Assembly: GCA_011390085.1 (NCBI GenBank)
Contig: JAABTB010000157.1
Location: forward strand, 1-5,910
Direction of reading: 5' to 3'
Length of the DNA: 5,910 bases
Origin: Desulfobacula sp.
GTDB taxonomy: Bacteria > Desulfobacterota > Desulfobacteria > Desulfobacterales > Desulfobacteraceae
The notes under the pieces are model-generated. The model was not told the DNA's origin. It was given only the letters and a program-made list of their open reading frames with translations, and did no database searches. The position numbers and the translations under genes are program-made. The stretch's first letter is position 1; each line of letters opens with the position of its first letter. Shown here piece by piece: positions 1 through 5,362 of the stretch.

Positions 1-314
1 CCGCCGTAACCGCCACGACCACCGCCACCACCATAGCCGCCTCTACCACCACTTCTGCCACCGCTATTTTCAGTGCGGGGGCGGGCTTCGTTCACATTCA
101 AGGCCCTACCTTTCAGCTCTTTGCCGTTGAGTCCTTCGATGGCAGCCTGACCCTCTTCTTTGGAAGCCATCTCTGCGAATCCGAACCCTTTTGGCCGGCC
201 GCTGTCTCTGTCCTTTAAAATGGTGACGGATTCAACCTGACCGAAGGCTTCCAATGCCTGCCGCAGATCATCTTCAGTAACCTCGTATGACAAATTTCCT
301 AAATAGAGCTTCAT
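1..314 (-). CDS. RRM-domain RNA-binding protein with Gly/Arg-rich tail (partial)
   Basis: This is a small single-RRM protein of the glycine-rich bacterial RNA-binding type. It probably binds single-stranded RNA in the cytoplasm, with roles such as cold or stress adaptation known for some relatives; the target here is unknown. Seen directly: ATG at 314 preceded by a good Shine-Dalgarno (AAAGGAG, 321-327 on the minus strand). RNP2 is LYLGNL at residues 3-8 and RNP1 is KGFGFAEM at residues 43-50, about the right distance apart. The RRM fold ends near residue 78, and from about residue 85 the chain becomes an RGG/GGY-rich low-complexity tail. The last aromatic of classical RNP1 is Met here, as I recall for other bacterial members. 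The gene is cut by the left edge after 104 codons, so the tail length and stop are not visible. It is divergent from the Epd-like gene and has no evident link to the acs genes. Confidence 0.93.
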   Translation of the reverse strand, partial: MKLYLGNLSYEVTEDDLRQALEAFGQVESVTILKDRDSGRPKGFGFAEMASKEEGQAAIEGLNGKELKGRALNVNEARPRTENSGGRSGGRGGYGGGGGRGGYG

Positions 315-637
315 CCTTTTCTCCTTTGAAATAAATAATAAATTCTCATAACACAAACAATCAATTCTAAGATTTTTCGGTCTGCCGTGAAAAAAGAACT
401 GATCTAAAAGCAATCAAAGGCTATCCAAAAACAATGGCAGGGAGGCAACATTATTTTTAAACTAAATGCCGAACATATATACTATAGCAAAAAATGCTCA
501 TGGTAAACTAGAAATTCCAGGCCGGCCTTTTTTTTAAAATTTATAAGCCGGAACCGGGCTGATATGATTTTAGCATTAACCTTGTTAACGGTTTATGATA
601 TGGTCAGGGATAAGATGGATGATGAGATGACAAAAAA
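315..637. other. Divergent intergenic region (323 bp)
   Basis: This AT-rich gap separates two divergent genes and must hold both promoters. For the minus-strand RRM gene, a weak candidate is TTGATT (359-364) with TATTAT (335-340), 18 bp apart. It would place the RNA start almost on the Shine-Dalgarno, so I do not trust it, and the true promoter may lie further up. For the plus-strand gene a better candidate is described separately at 570-599. A GGCCGGCC palindrome followed by eight T (520-535) looks terminator-like but has no usable loop. A 25-codon reading frame (564-641) overlaps the downstream ATG by ATGA. I see no tRNA, convincing riboswitch or mobile-element trace. Confidence 0.5.
570..599 (+). 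promoter_or_regulatory. Candidate sigma70-type promoter for the Epd-like gene, with imperfect palindrome in the spacer
   Basis: TTAGCA (570-575, 4 of 6 to the -35 consensus) and TATGAT (594-599, 5 of 6 to the -10 consensus) are separated by 18 bp. Transcription would begin near 606, giving a leader of about 30 bases. An imperfect palindrome, AACC-N8-GGTT (578-593), fills the spacer, a common place for an operator. This is pattern matching only; AT-rich sequence gives such matches by chance. Confidence 0.3.
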
Positions 638-1654
638 ATGAAAATTAATATAGCGATCAACGGATATGGCAGGATCGGCCGGTGTGTGGTCAGGGCCTTG
701 TATGAATCCCCACGTTTTTATGATCGGATCAGGCTGCTGGCCGTCAATGAAACCGCAGATCCAAGGGCGGTCTATCATCTGACCAAATATGATTCCACCC
801 ATGGCCGATTTCCTTTTGAGGTGAAGAATGAAAACTCATCCTTGATCATCGGTACGGACACCATTAAGATTTTTCAGGAAAAAAATATCGTCAACCTTCC
901 CTGGAAGGATCTGAAGATTGATGTGGTTCTTGATTGCACAGGGGTCTATAAGAACAGGGAATCGGCAGAGCTGCATCTTCTTTCCGGGGCAAAAAAAGTA
1001 ATTTATTCGCAACCGGCAGTGGATGAAGTGGATGCCACCATTGTTTATGGCGTGAATCATCAAGCCTTAAAAAAGGAACACGCTGTTATTTCAAATGCAT
1101 CCTGTACCACCAATTGCGTGATTCCGGTTATCCATGTCCTGGATCAGGTGTTGGGCATTGAGAGCGGGTCCATCACCACTATTCACTCGGCCATGCACGA
1201 CCAGCCGGTCATTGACGCCTATAATCCGGATTTGAGAAAAACGCGATCTGCCCTTCAATCCATCATCCCTGTGAATACGGCCCTTGAAAAGGGGATTTCA
1301 AAGATCCTGCCGTCCATGGCCGGCAGGTTTGAGACCCTGGCCATCCGGGTCCCCACCGCCAATGTCTCTATCATGGATATTGCCCTGGTGGTGAAAACGG
1401 ATACGGATGTGGAAGCCGTCAACAGGGTTTTGGAACAGGCGGCGATGAATGAATTGAAAGATATTCTCGGGGTCAGTGATGAATACCTGGTGTCCTGTGA
1501 TTTTAACCATGACCCGAGATCTTCCATTATCGATCTTCACCAGACCCGGGTGAGCCGGAAACGGCTGGTAAAGGTTCAGGCCTGGTTTGACAATGAATGG
1601 GGATATTCCAACCGGATGCTGGATACCACCATTGCTGCAATTGAAGCTTTTTGA
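638..1654 (+). CDS. epd: Epd-like GAPDH-family dehydrogenase (erythrose-4-phosphate or glyceraldehyde-3-phosphate)
   Basis: This is a phosphorylating or non-phosphorylating aldehyde dehydrogenase of the GAPDH fold, NAD-linked and cytosolic. Seen: an N-terminal Rossmann motif INGYGRIGR (residues 7-15), catalytic Cys156 in SNASCTTNC, catalytic-type His183, and the C-terminal DNEWGYSNRM signature (318-327). At 338 residues it has the usual full length. It resembles E. coli Epd more than GapA: HSAMHDQ replaces the GAPDH His-x-Tyr-Thr-x-Asp-Gln type motif, so Met stands where GAPDH has the phosphate-contacting Thr, and VIDAYNPDLRKTR follows. E. coli Epd oxidises erythrose-4-phosphate to 4-phosphoerythronate for pyridoxal phosphate synthesis. 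In this organism the enzyme could instead serve glycolysis or gluconeogenesis; sequence alone does not decide. ATG 638 is the only in-frame ATG start after a stop at 623-625. The Shine-Dalgarno is weak, and a short upstream frame overlaps the start (ATGA). The gene converges on cooC with a 2-base gap. Confidence 0.88.
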   Translation: MKINIAINGYGRIGRCVVRALYESPRFYDRIRLLAVNETADPRAVYHLTKYDSTHGRFPFEVKNENSSLIIGTDTIKIFQEKNIVNLPWKDLKIDVVLDCTGVYKNRESAELHLLSGAKKVIYSQPAVDEVDATIVYGVNHQALKKEHAVISNASCTTNCVIPVIHVLDQVLGIESGSITTIHSAMHDQPVIDAYNPDLRKTRSALQSIIPVNTALEKGISKILPSMAGRFETLAIRVPTANVSIMDIALVVKTDTDVEAVNRVLEQAAMNELKDILGVSDEYLVSCDFNHDPRSSIIDLHQTRVSRKRLVKVQAWFDNEWGYSNRMLDTTIAAIEAF

Positions 1655-1656
1655 CC

Positions 1657-2439
1657 TTATTTTGCCAGGGCCAGCAGTTTTTGAGTGATCTCCTTTAATT
1701 CCTCGGGAATCCGGCTGATATCATCAAAGGGGCGCTTCCCGTTTCTGTCCGCGGTCACAATTTCGTCCGTTTCCGGAATAAACCCGAGGATGATATAATC
1801 GGGCATGCTTTCCCGGATCATGGCCTTGTCTTCCTCGGTTTTGACCCGGTTGCCGATCACCACAATGTTTTTGATTCCGATATCCCGGCCAAGCTGCCGG
1901 ATTTTATCTGCGGCCACTCGGCTTCTTTTGCCCGGGTTGACTACCACGATCAGGGCATCCACAGAGGCGGAGGTGGCTCTTCCCAAATGTTCGATACCGG
2001 CTTCCATGTCCATGACCACCACTTCATTCCGGGCCAGCACCAGATGGTTCATCAGGGCCTTTAACATGGTGGCTTCAGGACAGATACAGCCTGAGCCGCC
2101 TTTTTTGACGGTTCCCATGACCAGGAGTTTTACCCCGTCTTTTTCAATGGAAAACCGGTCCGGGATATCATCCACCTTGGGGTTTAAGGTGAAAAATCCC
2201 CCGGTTGTCCCGGGTTTTGCGCCGGTCCTTTCGTAAATCAACTGCGAAAGCTCGGACACCGGGGTGATGGGTGTTGACTCATCAATGCCGAGCCCTGCGG
2301 CCAGATTGGCCACTGGGTCCGCATCAATGGCAATGACTCGTTTATCTTTGTTCAGGGCTGCAATAGAGCGGGCAATCAGAGAAGTAATGGTGGTCTTCCC
2401 CACGCCGCCCTTGCCACCGACTGCAATTTTTAAGCTCAA
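1657..2439 (-). CDS. cooC: CooC/AcsF-type nickel-insertion ATPase for CODH/ACS maturation
   Basis: This is a cytosolic P-loop ATPase of the MinD/SIMIBI class that helps load nickel into carbon monoxide dehydrogenase or acetyl-CoA synthase. Seen: a deviant Walker A, GGKGGVGKTT (residues 8-17), with both the signature Lys10 and Lys15; DADP at 39-42; the Walker B/switch II region VVMDMEAG (141-148); and Cys118-x-Cys120 in GCICPE, the CxC pair that binds a metal at the CooC dimer interface. The length of 260 residues is normal. The start is TTG at 2437-2439: there is no ATG upstream before a stop, the Walker motif begins at residue 8, and AGGAG lies 7 bases upstream. It follows the 97-residue gene by 45 bases and probably shares its transcript. 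Whether it serves the CODH (CooC role) or the ACS subunit (AcsF role) cannot be told here. Confidence 0.93.
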   Translation of the reverse strand: MSLKIAVGGKGGVGKTTITSLIARSIAALNKDKRVIAIDADPVANLAAGLGIDESTPITPVSELSQLIYERTGAKPGTTGGFFTLNPKVDDIPDRFSIEKDGVKLLVMGTVKKGGSGCICPEATMLKALMNHLVLARNEVVVMDMEAGIEHLGRATSASVDALIVVVNPGKRSRVAADKIRQLGRDIGIKNIVVIGNRVKTEEDKAMIRESMPDYIILGFIPETDEIVTADRNGKRPFDDISRIPEELKEITQKLLALAK

Positions 2440-2446
2440 AATAGGA

Positions 2447-2451
2447 CTCCT
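2447..2451 (-). promoter_or_regulatory. Shine-Dalgarno that fixes the TTG start of cooC
   Basis: AGGAG on the minus strand lies 7 bases before TTG at 2437-2439. The frame is closed by TGA a few codons upstream and the next in-frame Met is at residue 108, past the Walker A motif. TTG is therefore the only sensible start. Confidence 0.85.
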
Positions 2452-2484
2452 GCAATATCAATATTTAAAAGATCTGTCCTGGCA

Positions 2485-2778
2485 TCAGGATATTTTTTCC
2501 AGTACACGGCCTTTGTCATCCATTAAAAACACATCATAACCGTTCTTTTGGGCAAGGGTCATCAGATCCTCACGGATAATGGCCTGGGCCTCGTATTTAT
2601 GGTTCATGATATCCTTGGGCATGACCAAAAAGCATTGTTGGGCAATCTCTTTTGTTTTAAAGGCCGGAATAAAGGCCTCCCCGGTCTTTTTATCCGTATA
2701 TCCCACAAACTGTTCCCCGTCTGCTTCCGGATTCTGGACGATGATATAATACCACATATCTTTGATCTGATCGCTCAA
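2485..2778 (-). CDS. Uncharacterised 97-residue protein upstream of cooC
   Basis: I do not recognise this protein with certainty. It is small, soluble-looking and mixed in charge, with no signal peptide or membrane segment. It begins MSDQIKDMWYYIIVQ, has a central GEAFIPAFKTKEIAQQ stretch (residues 33-48) and ends in a strand-like VFLMDDKGRVLEKI. It has one cysteine (Cys49), so it does not look like a metal-cluster protein. The central stretch faintly recalls the SseB N-terminal domain (a Pro-x-Phe strand followed by a helix), but this is only an impression. The start is taken as TTG 2776-2778 because GAGGAGGA (2788-2795) lies about 10 bases upstream. An in-frame ATG at 2878-2880 would lie inside the terminator loop and adds a poor extension. 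The gene precedes cooC by 45 bases on the same strand, after the acs terminator. Its placement suggests a role tied to CODH/ACS, by inference only. Confidence 0.8.
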   Translation of the reverse strand: MSDQIKDMWYYIIVQNPEADGEQFVGYTDKKTGEAFIPAFKTKEIAQQCFLVMPKDIMNHKYEAQAIIREDLMTLAQKNGYDVFLMDDKGRVLEKIS

Positions 2779-2787
2779 TTTGTAAAA

Positions 2788-2795
2788 TCCTCCTC
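2788..2795 (-). promoter_or_regulatory. Strong Shine-Dalgarno that decides the TTG start of the small gene
   Basis: GAGGAGGA on the minus strand is near-perfectly complementary to the 16S rRNA tail and sits about 10 bases before TTG 2776-2778. It lies well downstream of the longer frame's ATG at 2880, supporting the shorter 97-residue product. The 70 bases above it are AT-rich and must hold any separate promoter, but I find no clear -35/-10 pair there. Confidence 0.75.
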
Positions 2796-2863
2796 GAAAA
2801 TTATCTCTAATTAATATAAGTTCATTTTCCACAAAAGAAAGGCAAAAAGTGACGGTTGAAAGC

Positions 2864-2898
2864 AAAAAGCCCCTGACCATAAGAGGGTCAGGGGCTTT
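2864..2898 (-). terminator. Rho-independent terminator of the acs transcript
   Basis: A perfect 13-bp inverted repeat (2866-2878 with 2886-2898; GC-rich core CCCCTGACC) has a 7-base loop. On the minus strand it is followed by TTTTTGCTTT. It lies about 40 bases after the acsE stop, so it ends the acsB-acsC-acsE transcript and separates it from the small gene and cooC. On the plus strand the stem is followed by TTTGGGG, so termination that way should be weak. Confidence 0.93.
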
Positions 2899-2937
2899 GG
2901 GGTTGGTATATTTCAGGTCTGTTAAATCAGATGAAGA

Positions 2938-3843
2938 TCAAATCTCAAGCCATGAATCTGAATATAGCGTTTCGCCCATGATGACTTTATAGGTTTTTGC
3001 ATAATCCTGTAATTCCTTGCTGAGACTGCCTATGTCCGGTACATTGCCATCCATCATGCCCCAGATGAGATCCACAATATCCTGGCGCTGACCCTTGGCA
3101 ATGGCCGTGAGCTGTTTGTCCAGAGGATCTGAAATAACGGCTTTCATGCCGTTTTTTTCCAGCATCACCATATAGGTCTGGTTCAGGATGCCGCGGAGGT
3201 GCTCAGGCGGGCCATTGGAAATATTGGAAAGACCGCAGGTGGATTTTGCACCCGGGGCAATCTCTTCCAGCATCATCTGGAAATTCATCAGGCTCATGAG
3301 CTGCTGCTGCTGAATATTGACCGGGGTAACAATGCCGTCCACCCAGATTCTTTCATTGGCGATTCCGGCTTCATTGGCAAAATAGATGAGTTCAACGGCC
3401 AAGGCAGCTCTTTCGTTCTCATCCCGCGGCAGGCCGTCCGGTCCCCACATCAGGGCCACAAAATCCGCATCATATTGGGCTGCCAGGGGAACCATTCTTT
3501 CGTATCGCTCCGGCCGTGCCATGATGGAATTGATGATATGGGGTTTAGAGGCCGGTTTGATGACTTTAAGGCCGGCTTCAATGGCATCAATATTGGATGT
3601 ATCCAGAAGCAGGGGCATATCAGGGACAGCTTCCTGAACGACATTAACCACCCAGGGCATTAATTCCGTACCGAATTTTTTTGCCGGACCAAGGTTGATG
3701 TCGATATAATCCATGCCCAGTTCCTTTTGACGGATAACTTCTTCCTGAATGGGTTTTGGATTTCGTTTGGCTGGATCCGGCTCTTTGAATTCCTTTCCGA
3801 TGACCCTGGAAATGACGTTCAGACTTTCACCAAATAGTATCAT
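2938..3843 (-). CDS. acsE: Methyltetrahydrofolate:corrinoid/iron-sulfur protein methyltransferase AcsE
   Basis: This enzyme transfers the N5-methyl group of methyl-tetrahydrofolate to the cobalt of the corrinoid iron-sulfur protein, or the reverse during acetyl-CoA oxidation. Seen: a pterin-binding TIM barrel in the expected order: GESLNVI near residue 5, DYIDINLGP (45-53), LLLDTSN with Asp81, IWVDGIV with Asp169, and GLSNIS with Asn207. Asp81, Asp169 and Asn207 correspond to the pterin-contacting and catalytic-type residues of Moorella AcsE. The protein has 301 residues against about 262 for Moorella. Extra length lies partly near the N-terminus (about 17-30) and mainly in a C-terminal segment (about 255-285). 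ATG 3843 is preceded by AGGAAGAG. It is the last gene before the terminator and follows acsC by 72 bases. DHPS (FolP) is unlikely given the acs context and overall resemblance. Confidence 0.94.
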   Translation of the reverse strand: MILFGESLNVISRVIGKEFKEPDPAKRNPKPIQEEVIRQKELGMDYIDINLGPAKKFGTELMPWVVNVVQEAVPDMPLLLDTSNIDAIEAGLKVIKPASKPHIINSIMARPERYERMVPLAAQYDADFVALMWGPDGLPRDENERAALAVELIYFANEAGIANERIWVDGIVTPVNIQQQQLMSLMNFQMMLEEIAPGAKSTCGLSNISNGPPEHLRGILNQTYMVMLEKNGMKAVISDPLDKQLTAIAKGQRQDIVDLIWGMMDGNVPDIGSLSKELQDYAKTYKVIMGETLYSDSWLEI

Positions 3844-3880
3844 ATTCTCTTCCTTTTATAATTATATGTTACATTGCTTG

Positions 3881-3906
3881 GCCGGGGCCGATCTGCCTGC
3901 CCCGGC
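3881..3906. other. Intercistronic hairpin between acsC and acsE
   Basis: A perfect 8-bp inverted repeat, GCCGGGGC (3881-3888) with GCCCCGGC (3899-3906), has a 10-base loop. It starts 10 bases past the acsC stop codon. On the coding (minus) strand no T tract follows, so it is not a standard terminator for acsC. It could protect the upstream message from 3' decay or mark a processing site. On the plus strand TTTTAAAATTT follows, but no plus-strand gene ends here. Confidence 0.7.
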
Positions 3907-3915
3907 TTTTAAAAT

Positions 3916-5256
3916 TTATTTTGATTTCAGGAATGCGGGAATGTGAGCGGCTTCTCTGGGTCCGACCGTAATGGTCCAGCCCGGAAGCTCTTCTTCTACA
4001 TCACCTGCAATGGCAGCCGCATAACCCGGGATAATCAGTTCTTTATGTTTAACCTTATCCATAATGCCGCTCTTTTTGACAAAGGCGCCCACATCATCAC
4101 CGCCGAATTTACCGGCAGCCCAGGCCGTAAGAACGGAAAGGCCTTCAGAATCCTTAACCAGGAGCCAGGCCGGAACCTTGCTGGCTTCAATTTCACCGGA
4201 CACGATAAAATAGGTCAAGGCAAAGTTTGTAGTGACCAGAACCGGTGAATTTTCATTGGGGTTGCCGATTTCAAATATGCCTTCAACCACAGTCATGGGC
4301 CTCTGGGGATCGGTATAGATGTTCAGCCGTTCCAGGAGAAGGGGGAAGAGGGATTCCGTGCTAAAGTCGGACAATACCACAATCCCGCCGTATTTGGCCA
4401 CAAACATGGAGGCGATAAGGGTTTCCATATCAAGGTTGGAGGCCATTTCACAGGGGAAGGCGATGGTGGGAAAGCCCAGGGCCTTGTTGCCAGCTTTCAG
4501 GGCGCCGCGGCGGATGGCCACCTGATCCTCAAGGGCCTGTTTGATTTCCCGTGAGCCCGGATCGATCACCAGGTCTTTCAGACCCATACCCGTCAGTTTG
4601 GTGGTCAGGGGGATGAGGGCATCCACAGAGGCTGCCTTTACCACCAGGGGAAGATCATTTTCTTTGGCCAGTGCGCCCATGGCATCCACATTGGCTGCCG
4701 TTGCTCCGCAGAGGAGCGGACGTTTGAATCCGGCAGCTTCAACGCCGGCTTTCATGACATCAATGTCTTCCGTCATGAGTATCAGATTGAACTCGGATTC
4801 TTTGGCAATTTTTCCTGCAACGGCTGCAAAGGCTGCCGCACCCTTTCCGGCATCCTTCACCACCAGCAGTTCAGGTCGTAGGTTCAAGCCGACCCTTTCA
4901 TACTGGAAAGCATTATAAATCTTCAGGGTCTTGTCCAGCTTTGCCGCATCGATATCGGAAGAAACCGTGGCGGCAAGGACTGTGGGATTGAAAAATGTTT
5001 TTTCATGTCTGTATAAAACGGTTTCTCCACCTGTCGTGGTCTGGCGGACGCCTTTACCCAGCTTGACAGGACGGATGGGGGGAGCGGACGCCTCAGCCAG
5101 TTGAGCCTTTGCATCATCTGAAACATAGGGGCAACTGTCCAGCTCAGCCTTGCCCGATGCAAGGTTCATTGCAAAGGCCAGGCAGGTTGGGACTCCACAC
5201 TCCTTACAGTTTGTTTTGGGGAGGAGTTTGAATATCTGTATACCGGTTAATGCCAT
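3916..5256 (-). CDS. acsC: Corrinoid/iron-sulfur protein large (gamma) subunit AcsC
   Basis: This is the large subunit of the heterodimeric corrinoid iron-sulfur protein, which carries the methyl group on cobalt between AcsE and AcsB. Seen: an N-terminal [4Fe-4S] domain with Cys17, Cys20, Cys25 and Cys42 (CX2CX4CX16C), a linker near residues 55-75, then a TIM-barrel region to about 320 and a C-terminal part with the cobamide-binding type of fold (ending GWTITVGPREAAHIPAFL). At 446 residues it matches the family's usual length. ATG 5256 has AAGGAG (5263-5268) 6 bases upstream. It follows acsB by 106 bases and precedes acsE by 72. The partner gene acsD, often next to acsC, is not adjacent on the downstream side. 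The cluster normally reactivates Co(II) to Co(I). Confidence 0.96.
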   Translation of the reverse strand: MALTGIQIFKLLPKTNCKECGVPTCLAFAMNLASGKAELDSCPYVSDDAKAQLAEASAPPIRPVKLGKGVRQTTTGGETVLYRHEKTFFNPTVLAATVSSDIDAAKLDKTLKIYNAFQYERVGLNLRPELLVVKDAGKGAAAFAAVAGKIAKESEFNLILMTEDIDVMKAGVEAAGFKRPLLCGATAANVDAMGALAKENDLPLVVKAASVDALIPLTTKLTGMGLKDLVIDPGSREIKQALEDQVAIRRGALKAGNKALGFPTIAFPCEMASNLDMETLIASMFVAKYGGIVVLSDFSTESLFPLLLERLNIYTDPQRPMTVVEGIFEIGNPNENSPVLVTTNFALTYFIVSGEIEASKVPAWLLVKDSEGLSVLTAWAAGKFGGDDVGAFVKKSGIMDKVKHKELIIPGYAAAIAGDVEEELPGWTITVGPREAAHIPAFLKSK

Positions 5257-5293
5257 TTTTTTCTCCTTAAGTTTTTAAAAAACCTTATGGTAG

Positions 5294-5335
5294 AGGCCCG
5301 GCAGCCTTAATCTGGTGTGATCATCCGCCGGGCCT
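5294..5335. other. Intercistronic hairpin between acsB and acsC
   Basis: A perfect 9-bp inverted repeat, AGGCCCGGC (5294-5302) with GCCGGGCCT (5327-5335), has a 24-base loop; the stem can lengthen by a G-U and a G-C pair. On the minus strand the nearest T run comes 11 bases after the stem, too far for an efficient terminator. A partial terminator or a stabilising element that sets the acsB to acsC message ratio is possible. Confidence 0.65.
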
Positions 5336-5362
5336 TTCTGTTACGTTAGTATCCGATCTTAT

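Noticed and set aside
1..60. Repetitive GGT/GGC-rich stretch as a DNA repeat array
   Set aside because: It is the coding sequence of the Gly/Arg-rich tail of the RRM protein; there are no uniform repeat units with spacers.
520..535. GGCCGGCC plus eight T as a terminator
   Set aside because: The palindrome has no loop, so only about three pairs could form, and no plus-strand gene ends upstream.
1805..2236. 143-codon open frame on the plus strand inside cooC
   Set aside because: It is antisense to a CooC with intact Walker and CxC motifs; no family resemblance was seen.
2779..2880. Upstream extension of the 97-residue gene to an ATG at 2878-2880
   Set aside because: That ATG lies in the terminator hairpin, and a strong Shine-Dalgarno sits inside the extension just before the TTG start.
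3199..3663. 154-codon open frame on the plus strand inside acsE
   Set aside because: It is antisense to a well-supported AcsE gene, has no recognisable motif and reads as a shadow of the GC bias in the real frame.
4541..4918. 125-codon open frame on the plus strand inside acsC
   Set aside because: It is antisense to the AcsC gene and rich in Ser, Arg, Ala and Thr, as expected of a shadow frame.
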